From contig JAQFVV010000001.1 of assembly GCA_028023455.1 (NCBI GenBank), positions 20,517,611 through 20,581,610 of the forward strand: DNA of 64,000 nucleotides, in the 5' to 3' direction. Of the stretch, positions 1 to 11,645 are shown piece by piece. Every line of letters starts with the position of its first letter. Within the stretch, counting starts at the first letter, position 1. The translations under genes were made by a program, and so were the position numbers. The stretch comes from Epiperipatus broadwayi. Its lineage: Eukaryota; Onychophora; Udeonychophora; Euonychophora; Peripatidae. The notes below the pieces were generated by a model. That model did no database searches. It was not told the origin of the DNA and worked only from the letters and a program-made list of their open reading frames with translations.

Positions 1-1463
1 CGCGAAAAATAATCAATAATGGCAGACATAAAAAAAATCAAATCATAAAAATATCATAGAAACGTTTTTTCCTATAATTCATAAAAATTATTTTAATTAA
101 TAATATTATACAATAAAGTTGTTAATATGTACAGTCGATGATCGAAAATCCAGCAATCGATATCATTTTTTTGGAGTGCATTTTTAAATTTAGCCGTTAG
201 CCATTAGTAACTTGAGATATTGCCGCCACTGTTGTCATGGTGCTGCACTCTTGTTCACTTCACCGTGCAGCTTACAAGTGACAGGTTATTGTTTGTGATT
301 GTATCATCTTTGTTTATTAAAATTCATTGATCCCCATATAACCCGCTTATTCGAATTTAGACAAGAAGGACAGTTTTTTTTTTTTGAAGACAATTCTTTT
401 GATCTTTCTTCGAAATTGTATGATTTTGGTTGGCTTCATTCAGGTGATTGCATATTTAACTGATATTTTTTTGCAAATAAATAACTTAAATTTGACACCT
501 CAGAACAACTCGATAACGATCTTTAATGTTAATGATAAAATTGAAAATATGATTAAGAAATTAAATTTTTGGAAGCAGTGTATTGAAAACAATCAACCGA
601 AAGTATTCAAAACTCTACATATTTTTTTGATTGAAAATAAGGTTAGTCTGTCTCAAGATATACGAGAAAATATAATAGCACATTTAACAGGATTAAAATT
701 GTCTTTAATGGAATATTTTGCAAAACCCGAAAACACAAATGATAAGTGGATTTCAAACCCCTTCTATGAAGAACATTTAGAAAAAGCTACATCATTATCA
801 ATAAAAGAGAAAGAAAATTTAATAGAATTATCGACACAATCTAATTAATTTTGGTTAAACATTAAAGATTATGAACAACTTTCTGAGAAAGCTCTTAAAT
901 TATTATTACCATTTACTAGTATGAAATTAGTAGAGAAAGAGCTTTTTCTTCATATATTTAAAAAAAAAAAAAGTATTGAAACAAATTGAATGCAGCTGTA
1001 GACTTAAGGGTATACCTCACATCTTTTGAACCAAATTTCAAAAAATTATGTTTTTCGAAACAAGCACAAGGATCTCATTAAATTTATTTTATAAAAATAT
1101 TTGATTATGATAAAATATATTAATTGGTTTTTTATAATTTTGTGTTTTTATTAAAACCATTTATTAGTAAACGAAATATGACAAAATAGTAGATAAATAT
1201 GAAACTTTGAACAAACACATATATATATATATATGTTACAGTGAATTTATATTTTCAGTGAGTTTATAATCGTTTAAGCGTGTTTCAATGTAATTTGTCT
1301 CATTGTGATGTGAATATATGGTCACCCTATAATATTTATAATGCAAATAAAATAACACACTCGCAATAAATTTCACAAAATACAATCATTTTTACGAAGT
1401 GGTACAATTTAGCGTGATGTACTACCAAGTGGTACGCGAGCCAAAAAAGGTTGGGAAACGCTG
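1..1463 (+). mobile_element. hAT DNA transposon, copy 1, left end cut by window edge
   Basis: This stretch aligns along most of its length with the complete hAT copy at 22768-24391. It ends in the same right terminal inverted repeat, finishing GGGAAACGCTG at 1463. The first bases match copy 2 about 60 bases in from its left tip, so only the extreme left end is missing. This copy keeps about 390 bases (roughly 140-525) that copy 2 has lost, so it is the better template for the family. The expected 8-bp target duplication would be ATCTAAAT at 1464-1471, but its partner lies outside the window. Simple (AT)n at about 1220-1235 is internal. Confidence 0.85.
384..1078 (+). pseudogene. hAT transposase C-terminal part (ZBED5/FAM200-like), broken
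   Basis: An open stretch at 384-848 encodes a segment like the ZBED5/FAM200/SCAND3 group: a DIF..IN.LN run, then a helix around IENMIKKLNFWK, then ENIIAHLTGLKLSLMEYF and NPF. The first ~20 residues after the ATG at 384 look like chance upstream sequence, so the ATG is not a true start. Just after the stop at 848 the same gene goes on in other frames: a SEKALKLLLPF-type stretch and, near 985-1078, RLNA..DLRV followed by KQAQGSH-type residues. This is the hAT C-terminal dimerisation region. At least two frameshifts and a stop make it non-functional. In the family this protein binds the terminal repeats and cuts and pastes the element in the nucleus. The N-terminal BED finger is not visible. Confidence 0.75.
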
Positions 1464-1471
1464 ATCTAAAT

Positions 1472-4016
1472 AGTAGACAGAAGATTCTCCTGAACAGAAT
1501 GTACTCTTCAGTACACTTTTCTTCACAAAGATCTAAAATGTCAATTTCTAAGTAATTGACATTTACTTTCACCACATCATGCTTTTCTTTTCTTGCTTCA
1601 ATTTCTAACAGTCTATTCCTACACAAAGACCTAAAATTTTCAGTAAACAATTGAATTCCATCTTTCCCATTTCATAGTTTTATTTTTAATATTAAGTATA
1701 CACCAAATTATAAATGCAATTTTTCAGCTTCCACTTTATCATTCCTATAAAGCATTATCAACATCTAGACATTTAAATAATTTTAATGAAATTATATCAT
1801 ACAAGTCAGTAGTATAGGGGGAGAGGACTTGGTTCTTCATCAATAATACATTGAGGGCTTTAATCTGAGAGGCCCATCTTCAATTATGAGACATTGATGA
1901 CTATTGTCTCTTATGCAGTACTAAATAATACATAATGAGGCTTTCCAATACTGATATTAGCAACAAAGTATTTAAAAAGGTAAAGACACAGACAAGAAAG
2001 TTAAGAATAAATGGAGTAAAATAATTAAATTAATTAAATTAAAACAGACTATCCTTAAAAAGATTGTAAGAGAAATTGAAATGCAGTGATGATTTTAGTA
2101 TAAGATGATGTGATTATATCTAATTATCACACTTAAGATTTTCAAAACTCATATTCATAATTTTTATATTCCTTAATCAATTTTAGATAATCCCTTTATT
2201 CATCATTCTTTTCTTAAGACTGGGAATTTTATATCATGTGATAACTATTTTTTTTAATTTTAACTTAATATTTCAAAACAACTTTATGAAATTATAGATT
2301 AATAACTTTTAATATAATATTGAAGCAGTCAATCTGATACTCAGATTGAGCTTCACAGCCCACTCAGAATCACCCACCACCAAACCATATTCAAACTCCA
2401 TCCTTACACATGTATATGCATTTATTAATACATTTTTTTTTGCTTAAGTATTAAAATAACCACTGACATAGACATATATAAATATCTTAATGTAATTATC
2501 TTTAATAAAGAAATATTTGATTTGATTTTAATTTGTATATGTGTGCAATGGATGTGTACATATTATAGGTAAGGAGAGATTAGTTTTAAAATATGTAGAA
2601 AAACAAAATGTATTATATTAATGTGTATTTTAAAATTATATTTATAATTTATCATCTATTTTAGTAATGGTGGTCAGAAAAAAAGGTGATACAATCCTAT
2701 TGAATATTCTCGAATGCAATTAAATAATTAACCCGAAATCTATTAGTCTGAATTAAAAAGTTATAATTTTATAACAGTGATGTAAAAAAATCCATTAGTG
2801 GAAATTTTATCCAATCCAAATTTGTTTTAAAATCTCAGATTATATTTTAAAACAATCATTTGATAAATTCTTAGCAGTATTGCATTGTCTTTAAAACTTA
2901 GGCATCCAATCAGCAAATTCCAGGTCTGCTAAGTGCATAAAGTGCCTCAGGTCTAGCAACCAAAGTGCATTCCAAGATAAACTAAAAAATAGTATAAATA
3001 CTGTGAGATTTGAATCCCAAAAGAAACTTGTAATTATAAAACAGCAACGGTAAATATAATCTACACTCGTCATTATAGCAATTCAATGTGTTGTGAGTAG
3101 TGGATATTTTCATATTTCTCGTCATTCAACATGCTCTTTCCTGCACTCATCACCCAGGATCCCACTACCCATGAACTTTAATGGACGTAAAAACTGAATA
3201 ATGAAAATGCTACCTGCCTGACTGACCAAATCTAACTAGATCTAGTTTACCAACTCAAATGGACGCTGCAATCACCTAGAATCGCTACTAATTGCCAAGG
3301 TAAAGAATCCCAGCCGCTGCCTAATCTTTAAATTCTTAAGTTCAGCCTTCAGTAAATATTTCTCATAACCCTATCTGTAATTTAAAGTGATATCATTCTA
3401 TCAGCTGGTCTTTCGACTGGAAACAAAATGTAATTAATTACATTAATGATTGAGTTCTATGAATTTAGATACTCCATATTTATTACATTTAATGGCTCTT
3501 ACATATTATCATCTTTAAAACATTTGACTTCTAAACATGCAGGATAGTTTAAGAATTTATTAGTAATATAAACATATCATTTATACTATTACAATATTTA
3601 AATTTAATACTTAAAAACAGATTAAAATACAATTATTTAATTTTAGTGCCTAACACATGGCCTAATGATATAATTTGGTGGTCAGTATTAGCTTATTAAT
3701 TGCTTAATACTGATTAAGTTCCTGATTTATATTGTTATAATTGGTATCAATAATGTGTTAGCTGATAAATCTATTTGCATGATTATAATCAAATAAATTT
3801 CTAATGTGGCCTGACAAATAATTCCTCTAATATTGTTATCTTCTCTTTTTTTGCAGTTGGAAATTATATTTTAAATTACATGTAATAATTTTCTCTTTAG
3901 CACTCTTTCTGAAACATTTAGGATAAGAGACATGTTGCAGTGAATACCATTATTTTAAAAAAAAAAGTTATTCATAAAAAATAGTAGTTTAAATTAGATT
4001 TATTATATATATATTA
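1472..4016. other. AT-rich intergenic stretch, no gene recognised
   Basis: I see no coding similarity, RNA gene or clear transposon terminus here. Short open frames at 1336-1650 and 2891-3073 on the minus strand have no recognisable composition or motif. The region contains only A/T runs and a short block of more mixed composition around 2900-3360. Confidence 0.5.
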
Positions 4017-4019
4017 TAA

Positions 4020-6196
4020 TGATCCGGAGAGTGGCCTTAACGTAATCTGCCTTACAAGGGCGCCATCTAGGCATTTGAACCTAGAAAAATTTATAAAGTA
4101 GGCAGATACGCAAGTCAAAAAAAAAAATTTATTTTATATATTTTGATATCCGGTTGTTAGCCCATTGTCACTAGCTCAGTGGAAGAACAGAGATTTATAT
4201 TTTTAAAAAAATTCTTATCTAAGAATATATAAAAAAAAGAATAAAATAAGCCACTGCCAGTAATTAACATACAAACATTTATTTACGCACATATATATAA
4301 AATTTAACATTATTATTTTAGCATGTTTACTTTAACATTTAACATTATTTTTAACTTTTATTTTAGATTTTAATTTACATTTTAATTTTTATACTATTAT
4401 AAGTTCGCACAGATGGGTTTATAAAAGTTTGTTTTAAAATGTTGAGTATAGATCGGTTACATAGATTACACGGTCAAAAACATTTCAAAATAAACATAAA
4501 CGATCAAAATACAAAGTCATTGATACCGTCAATTGCATAGGGAATACAAGAAACCCAATGGTATTCATCATAAGATACCGCAGAGACACCAATAACTTAA
4601 AAGACATCCGAATAAATACATTTTAGATACTCACTGTAAGGTATCATTATTTACCGAATGTCTATATATTTTGATCAAATATGAAAACCAAAAACATAAT
4701 TAACCGATAACGAATCCATGCAACTTCCATACCCAACTTAAATTTAATGCATTTTTATTTAGAGTGTCGAGTATGAATAGACTACATAGATTTGCATTTG
4801 AAAGAAAATATTCTATCCTTATTTAACCTTAGGCCAAAAGTTCGCAGTCAAACTAACGTCAATTCATCTGATATATCGATGCATTCAATGTAATACGAAA
4901 TACAGCAGCACAAAAGGTTAAGAGAAGAAATTGCCTCTCATCAGATAGGAATACTACATCTATCTGACAAGAAGAGCAATAAAAAAAAACTCCATAGGAA
5001 AGGACTGTGGTCATTTTGCCGACTTACGAATCGCATTCCATAGGCCAAAAAGGAAGTGTGCGGCATATAAAGCGATTCTGCCCATAGCGAACCTCATACT
5101 ACATCTACTAATTACACCAATATATCCAATCCATTGACCCAATTCAACTACGAAACAAATAACCTAAGATTACCCTCCCCTAATATAACTTTACAAATCT
5201 ATATAGCCATTCACGCCCGACTTAAGTTTAACATTTATATAATTTAATTTATCGCAAAACAAAAATCATAAATAAAACTTAAAGAACAAAAAAAATTAAA
5301 TGGAAATGATTTTACAAAAAAGAAATACATCAAATAAAATTATAACTAATTAATAAATAATTTAGTTTGGTCAGATAGGAATCTATTTCTATTTTTTTTA
5401 AATATGGAGAAAGTTTATATTTTAAAGTTCTTAATGTTTTCAAATGTTCATTAACTATATATTTCTTACTGTTTTGAAAAATGTCCATAGTCTCTGATTT
5501 TTTTGTAATGGAAGGTGTTAATTCCCACGAAGTCATAAGGAGATCGGTGTGCAGTTAACCGTTGGTCCTTTATGGTTGATGGTATTCTTCCGGGCCTTGA
5601 TGTCCTGTGGTCCGCAATATTGGAAAACAATGTTTCATTTTTTTGAACAACTGAAGGAATTGAAAGTGCGTCTTTCAATCCCTTCTCCTCCAACCCTCTC
5701 CAACTTAACACATATCTGTCATCTTGTAATAACTAACTAATAATTTCCAAACTTTTCCTTTTATATTAATTTTAAGGATTCAATTGACATTACGTCATCG
5801 ATGTGATGGTCCTTTCGCTGAGGTCCGATTCCATTGTTTTTCTCTCCTATCTGACCTTTGCTTATACATTTAAATGCCCAAGGCTAGTTTACATTTAACT
5901 AATTAAAACAATCATTTCCATTTTTCAATAACACCAATTAATTTGTTTTCAAACTTAAAGATATATTTTTATCTCCAAATCTTTTTAAGTTTTTGTTTTT
6001 AAAATACCTTTTCTATTTTTAATAAAGTTTTATTTTAATAATTTTTTTCATCTGTGCGATTTTATATATATGAGTTTAGTATAGAATTTTAATTTTCAAT
6101 TTTTAATTCTTAAAAAGGAAGTTTTATTTGTGAACTTTTATTCTTTTCATGTTTACTAATAAAAAAACAATGTAACATATGTATGTGCCCGTTACA
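4020..6196. mobile_element. Probable solo LTR of a Ty3/gypsy-type element
   Basis: The segment begins TGATCCGG and ends CCCGTTACA, so it has the TG...CA ends of LTRs, and its last nine bases equal the end of the 3' LTR at 39536. It sits between two TA-dinucleotide tracts, like the other LTR insertions in this window. About 110 bases near 4585-4670 resemble part of the interior of the minus-strand LTR element (around 17890-17965), with a shared run ending TTTACCGAAT. No coding is seen; small open frames near 5330-5740 overlap on both strands and show no motif. A tRNA-A-box-like TAGCTCAGTGG sits at about 4171-4181 without a matching B box. The target duplication cannot be proven inside the TA tract. 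Confidence 0.45.
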
Positions 6197-6333
6197 ATAT
6201 ATATATATATATGTTTTGTTGGATAAAAGATGAAGTGAACTTAAGACAAAAGTATTGTATATATTTTGTTATATTAATTCATTTATACATAGTTTAAATA
6301 ATATTATAGAAAGTACTAGTTCTCGGGAGTTAT

Positions 6334-6840
6334 ATTAAAATTTTCTTATCATCTCATCTACACTTTAATGCAATCTTTTTTTATATAGTTCCTTTTTTAT
6401 TTTGCTTATCTTTTGACTGTCCTGCAGTCTTCATCAGAGCTACAACATTTAAACATAATCATATCTCATATAACCATTATTTTACATACATATTAATATA
6501 CATATTTTATATGTCCTGCAGTCTTCATCATAATGATTATAAATGGCAATATAAAATATGTATATTAATATGTATATAGAATAATGGTTATATGAGCATA
6601 TGATTATGTTTAAATGTTGTAGCTCTGATGAAGACTGCATGAATGGCAATATAATATACATATATATTAATATGTATATAGAATAATGGTTATATGAGTA
6701 TATGATTATGTCTAAATGTTGTAGCTCTCATGAAGGCTGCAGAACAGTCAAAACTGTAAACAAAATACAGAGGGGATTATATAAAAAAAGATTGCATTAA
6801 AGTATATATGAGAAGATGATAAGAAAATTTTAATATATAT
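6334..6840. repeat. Head-to-head palindromic repeat with CTGATGA units
   Basis: The left arm (6334-6535) reads on the minus strand the same sequence that the right arm (about 6536-6840) reads on the plus strand. Both outer edges carry ATTAAAATTTTC or its complement, followed by the ACTTTAATGCAATC block. Within the right arm a unit of about 102 bases is repeated in tandem (GTAGCTCTGATG at 6619, a variant at 6721). Each unit holds CTGATGAAGACTGCA, and CAGTC can pair with GACTG as in hammerhead stem II, but the GAAA box is AAAA and no stem I forms. I therefore call it a palindromic repeat resembling Penelope terminal repeats, not a ribozyme. No target duplication is certain. Confidence 0.6.
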
Positions 6841-6870
6841 GAATATATAAAAAGAAATGCAAAAAAGTAA

Positions 6871-7104
6871 AGGAGAAGATATTCTCATGAGTTATTTGAT
6901 AGTATTGATTGGGAGCATGAAGATAAGCTATTTGACAAATATCTTCAATACCGGTTAGAAATTTACCATGCAGTTAGCCAGTACTTTGATAGGATTAATC
7001 ATTTCTGCAGTGATCCTGAAAAAAAATGGATCCCCAGAAAATATATTGACATAATATTTTTCCCATCTCATATGGAAATGTATAATTTATTAGTTTTCGT
7101 TTAA
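6871..7104 (+). pseudogene. C-terminal tail of the last ORF of an old gypsy-type element
   Basis: A frame open from 6871 to a TAA at 7102-7104 gives 77 residues without an ATG, rich in acidic and aromatic residues (HELFDSIDWEHED, then a Y/F-rich middle, ending SHMEMYNLLVFV). The end of this stretch is repeated at about 22710-22760, just before the other long-terminal-repeat copy, with a frameshift. A reading frame ending right before an LTR in two copies is best explained as the 3' end of the element's last gene. I do not recognise the protein family. It may be the end of pol or an env-position gene. Confidence 0.4.
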
Positions 7105-8019
7105 TTTTTTTTTATATTTTGTCTTACATTAATAATTTAACAAATTATTAAAGTGTATAATGTGTGCATTTTTGTATATCAATCAAAAAAAATTAAAGAG
7201 AAAAAAAAAATTTAATCTTTCCTTACAAATTAGAAGTTTTCTACTAATTATTCAAGCAGAAATATATTTTTATTATGCAAATTTGAAAAGTTTTAAAAGT
7301 CTGTTTAATTACTAATGACTGAAAAAAAATGAAAAGATAGGGAGAGAAAACCTAATTTTTAAATCAGGCCCTATTGTAAAATGTTAGTGCAGATATTTTT
7401 TATAATGGTATAATGTTATGAATAAGTCCTAATTGCATTTTACTGAAGATTCAAAATTGGGAGATAAAGGACAAAATATTTTTTGCTGTTTCTATTGTTA
7501 CTCTAAAAATATCATAGACGTGTGAATCTTATTTCAAAGGAAAACCAAAGAAATTGGAGAGGGGGTGTGTAGAAAGAAAATCTATAAATTGAAAAAACTT
7601 ATTTTGTGAAAAAAAGAAGAGAAGAGAGGGATTGGTACGCAGTATGTATTGAAGGAGAATGAACATAGAAACTCTAACAGTGAATCTAAAGTTTTTCTGC
7701 TAGAGAAATCACTCTTCCCTGGGAAGCCTTCTCTCCTTTGCCGAGCCCAATGTCATTGCGGAAAGGTGCCAGCCAGCTAACTCAGATCACAACACTATAA
7801 TTCTTTAATGTTGATGTGCCCCATAGCATCCCTTTTCAGAAGTTTAGATTTTAAACTGAGCTTGCACAGAATTGATATGTCTTACACTTATGAGTCTCAG
7901 ACCATTCGATCAACCATTTTGTGATGTTTAAAATGATGCATAATTTTTTTTCTATGGTGAAATTTACATCTTCTATAATTATTTTTTTTTGAAAAGCAAT
8001 TGTTAATTTCTTTTTTTTT

Positions 8020-8430
8020 TTTTAGATTTACTATTCATCAAATGTTTTTACTACTGAAATGGACTCTTTTGCTGCTTACTCAGATTATTCAATTGCCGAT
8101 GTATGCATTTGTTAGCCTTCAGATTTAGCATTCGTAAAATGTTTTTACCAATGAAATGGACTTTTGCCACTTGCTGAGATTATTCAATTACCGATGTATG
8201 TATTTGTAAGCATCTCTTTGTTCAAAAAGTTGTATGTATTATTTTTTCTATGATGAAATTTATATTTTTTATGATTTTTTTTTTTTGGAAATGCAATTTT
8301 TAATTTTTTTTTTTTATTTTTTTTTTAGATTTAATATTCATAAAGTGTATGGACTTTCTCGCAGCTTGTTCCAATCGCTTGCTCTGATTGCAATCTATGT
8401 ATTTCTAAGCCTTCTCTTTGTAGAATCTAA
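8020..8430 (+). repeat. Three diverged copies of the piggyBac N-terminal segment
   Basis: Three successive blocks (about 8020-8120, 8122-8220 and 8325-8420) each begin with a T-run ending in TAG, then an AGATTTA..ATTCAT block, and then a GATTATTCAATTGCCGATG-like core. The core resembles the start of the transposase in relic 2, where ATG at 11646 leads into an acidic, serine-rich region. They look like local duplications of the first coding segment with its upstream pyrimidine tract. All are interrupted by stops. Confidence 0.4.
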
Positions 8431-8865
8431 TTTTGATCATAATTCAGATCTAGAAATTGCATTGATCAAAAAAAAGTATTTGCAGGATAAGAATGGAAAT
8501 TGCATTTAGGGCTTCTTGATGACAGAATTTGAACAAAGAATCATAACATTTACGAGTCGCACTGGTCAGGAATTAATTTTACCATCAATGAGTAGTGTTT
8601 TCATTACTTATATTTTTATATTGAAATATGTATAGAAAAGCAATAAATATGCTATAGAATTTCAGGCAATTTACATTTCAATGACAATAAAAACTACAGT
8701 CAGAGAATAATATACCTACATGGTTAGTGTAATAGGCAAGATATATCATGATTTTATTTATATTATATTTCATTTATTGCATGATTACAGTAGCATTGTA
8801 TTCGTTTGTTATAATTTTGTAATAATTTCTTAGAGTTTCAAGCACCATCAGCTATCAACTACCAT

Positions 8866-8905
8866 ATATCATCTCCCACACATGTATATAATCAGTGCTC
8901 ATAAT
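8866..8905 (-). repeat. Short fragment related to hammerhead element family at 61.8 kb
   Basis: The run around CATCTCCCACACATG followed by TATAATCAGTGCTCA matches 61950-61985, which lies just upstream (minus strand) of the ribozyme there. Only about 40 bases are shared and the ribozyme core is not included. This could be a deletion relic or a chance AT-rich match. Confidence 0.3.
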
Positions 8906-8977
8906 AAATGTGTTTATTTTGGTTTATTGATTTAGTTAGTTTTTATTCATTTTATCTTAGAGAAATTTTTGTTTGAC

Positions 8978-9275
8978 TTTTTAATACACTTTTTGCTTGA
9001 AAAGAATACATATTTTAGGTCACACCCCTTTTTTCAGTAATATAATAATTAATATATAATAATACATTACAATTTATTAAAGTTCTCTTTGCATAATATC
9101 TCATAAATTGTTCTTACTAGTTGACATTCATTTTTAGTACACTTTTTACTTGAAAAGAATACACATTTTAGGTCACACCCCATTTTTCAATAATATAATA
9201 ATTAATATATAATAATACATTATAATTTACTAAAGTTCTCTTTGCATAATATCTCGTAAACTATTCCTACTGTTA
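8978..9275. repeat. Direct tandem duplication of about 150 bp, two copies
   Basis: A block holding GTCACACCCC, then AATATAATAATTAATATAT, then AGTTCTCTTTGCATAATATC occurs at about 8978-9120 and again at about 9135-9270 with few differences. It lies inside piggyBac relic 1. Confidence 0.8.
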
Positions 9276-10634
9276 TTTTTCCCCACTAAAACCACATATT
9301 TCTAACAGATACCCTGCATGAAAAGACAACCAAACATTTCTAGCAGATACCCTGATATAAAATGGCAGGATCTGGGTCAGTTGGTAAAAATAAAAGTCAC
9401 CAATGATATTGATTTTGTAATTTTTACACTAAAAAATTACCTCGGATAAATCATATTATATATCATTTTTTCAGCATTTTATGACAAATGTTATAAAGCT
9501 GTCTATGAAATTGTCATTTTAACATATAATTTTCAAATTTGCTTTTCCTAATAATGTATATATTTTTATATTTACTGTATTCAAACAGAAGATATGTTAT
9601 AGATTATATTTGTTGTAATTTTTTTAAAATACAAGATGGTGGCTTAGGTATGAGACATTTTAGCACATAGTTACGAATACAAGAATCTCTCACTCATGAG
9701 TAAACTTGGCAATCATATAGGTGCAAATTAAGTGTGACACAGTGGGTAATTATAATTTTTTTCTTTAGTGCATGCCAGGATACTTTTTGATGCAATTTAG
9801 ACTCATTTATACCCTATAATAAAATATACTTGGGAAATTGGCATTTCTCTCAATGGTTTGGGATTAAATTATCTTATATATATACATTCACAATAGTACA
9901 AAACTATATTATCTTTTATAAATTTTGTCTTCTATACACTTTGTTTTTTCTGTGCTTGTATTTGTGTTGTTGGAAAGTTAGCATGAATAGGATAAGTAAA
10001 TAAGTCAATAATAAAGTGACAGTTACTTGTTATCAATTTAGAATCATTAGTTCTTTCACATAACCTAAATGGTAAAGGTTTGAGTTGATCAGTGATAGTA
10101 ATCAAATTGTATAATACATCTAAGCCAGGATATTTTTATTTGGGTGATCTTAGAAAGTGACTAATATCTCCAATGATCCATAGAAGGAGGTGCCAGCATA
10201 TTTCCTTGGTTGAGAATAAATGTTCAAAGGTTATATTGAGAAATAACATATGTAAAAAAAATTGGGAGCAGAACTGAGGAAAAAGAAAAATGAAAAAAAA
10301 AGATCATCTCACTTAGATACATCATTATACAGGTTAAGTTTGATTTGAGAATTTTACTTTCATGTGTGTCTGGGTTTACAAATTGTATATTAAAGATGTG
10401 CCTTATAATAATGGATACTCAGGGACAGTAGTTAGGTTCTTGTGGGTTTGTGTGATTGTGCTACATAAGTAAATAAAAAACTAGGGTTTGGATTAGATGG
10501 AAAAAATGGAAATTCATTCAAATCTATCTGCCTAGTAGTACTCTATAGTGGCCATTCATATATCATAGTTTAGTAAGCTTTACCATGCTGGTCATTATGT
10601 ACTATGATATAGGTTAAATAAGAAAAGATAAAAA

Positions 10635-10657
10635 TGGCAGCCAATTTGGAGCTCGAA
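10635..10657 (+). promoter_or_regulatory. Primer-binding site, tRNA-Lys-like
   Basis: TGGCAGCCAATTTGG followed by AGCTCGAA closely follows the LTR end. It resembles the complement of the 3' end of animal tRNA-Lys(CTT), which would read TGGCGCCCAACGTGGGGC followed by TCGAA. It would prime minus-strand DNA synthesis in the virus-like particle. It fixes the orientation of this old element as plus. Confidence 0.6.
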
Positions 10658-10689
10658 GAACCATGAGATCAGCCTGAGAAGGAAATGGG

Positions 10690-11385
10690 GTTAAAAAAAT
10701 TAAGACATTGAGGGTTAAGCAAAAGGGTGAGATGAGATCATGAGAAAAATTTTGAAATTTAATTAGAAAATGAATATTACTTCAAGAAGGAAAAATGAGC
10801 AAAGGTAGATGTTTTATAGAAAGCCCAGAGGTGATGTTCAAAAACTTTGAGCTATTCAAAATGGTAGATGTATTAAAAGCTATTGCTGAACTAAAAGAAA
10901 TTGTAACAAGAGATAACAAAGAAATTAGACAAATGAGAATCATGCTGGAGGATATCAAAAAGATGTGAATGGGTTAAAAGAGATAGCAGAAATGGGAAAA
11001 GCAAAATAGAAGGGGAGATGACTATTGGCACTAAAACAGATGAAAAGAAAGTAGAGAAGATATTGAAATAGTAAAGATTAAAGAATAACCAATAGGGGAA
11101 TAAAATAGACAGACAGGAAACAATGAAAAAAGATTTCAAGAACATACAAATGGAAACCAGCCTAAGCAAGGAAGAGAAGGAAGCTAAGTCAAATAAGGGC
11201 CTGGTAGCCAAGTTTATTTGTATTAAAACATTCAATGGAAATGGCGAGGAAAGTCTGTTTGACTACACGGATAAGTTGCATAATTTTTTTCAAAAAAAAT
11301 AGAAAGGGAGAAAATCATCATTGCTACCAATCATTTAGGTGGCAGAGCCCATGAATGATTTAAAGCCATAGAATATAGTCCATAA
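10690..11385 (+). pseudogene. gag N-terminal part of the old gypsy-type element, broken
   Basis: Several frames together carry a coiled-coil-like lysine/glutamate-rich region (about 10850-11150, for example AELKEIVTRDNKEIRQM). This is followed at about 11215-11385 by a capsid-type segment with KTFNGNGEESLFDYTDKL and then, after a frameshift, IIATNHLGG-type residues and a WFK-like end. Gag proteins of animal Ty3/gypsy elements begin this way. The frame is interrupted by many stops, and the capsid region stops abruptly at 11385, where a piggyBac relic begins. The rest of the same capsid appears at about 22190-22640. Confidence 0.6.
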
Positions 11386-11645
11386 CCCTTTGACCCCCAG
11401 TATGACTTTTGTAGAACTATCTAGAAATTTTGACTTTCAGCTGAGTTTGCATGTAATTGGTAAATGTCATACATACGGGACTTACTTCATTCTTTGTGCC
11501 ATTTTGGTTTCTACAAGAATATGTGAGAATTTTTCTCTACGATAATTTTTAGATTTTTTATGATATTTTTAGTGAAGGGTACTTAAAATTTTTATTTTTT
11601 TTGTTGATTTTTTTATCATTTTAGATAAGTAAAAAAGTTAACAAA

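Larger units (their letters stand above)
7800..9645 (+). mobile_element. piggyBac-type relic 1, non-autonomous, inside an LTR
   Basis: This block is absent from the sister LTR at 24400-25620: the match stops after AACACTATAA near 7799 and resumes near 9655. Its left end resembles the start of piggyBac relic 2 (shared CTGAGTTTGCA-type block near 7855 and 11441). Its right part resembles 14450-14660 (AAAAATTACCTCGG followed by ATGAAATTGTCATTTTA). A short piece near 8642-8690 matches the transposase region of relic 2 (the GGCAATTTACATTT block), so the gene has been deleted to remnants. The TTAA target duplication expected for piggyBac is not clearly preserved; TTAA occurs near 7804. Confidence 0.6.
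7105..10627 (+). mobile_element. LTR of the old gypsy-type element, first copy, split by piggyBac
   Basis: Sequence from about 7105 to 7799 and from about 9655 to 10605 matches, in order, 24400-25060 and 25100-25620. Shared blocks include the run ending TATATCAATCAAAAAAAA, the CTACTAATTATTCAAGCAGAAAT block, ACTGAAGATTCAAAATTGGGAGA and the closing TCATTATGTAC. The 1.8-kb interruption is a piggyBac relic. A tRNA-Lys-like primer site follows 8-30 bases after the common end, and gag follows that, so this is the 5' LTR of the gag to the right. An ORF tail lies on its left side too, which suggests the LTR also once closed a neighbouring or tandem element. Confidence 0.65.

Noticed and set aside
4165-4240. 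tRNA gene suggested by TAGCTCAGTGGAAGAAC
   Set aside because: A good A box is followed by AT-rich sequence with no B box and no acceptor stem.
5330-5740. Overlapping small genes on both strands
   Set aside because: The frames overlap one another, have no motif and lie in a probable solo LTR.
6619-6760. Active hammerhead ribozymes in the 6.5-kb palindrome
   Set aside because: CTGATGA and stem II are present, but GAAA reads AAAA and no stem I pairs.
8234-8509. 91-residue F/Y-rich protein
   Set aside because: Its first half translates T runs and the rest is duplicated piggyBac sequence with stops in sister copies.
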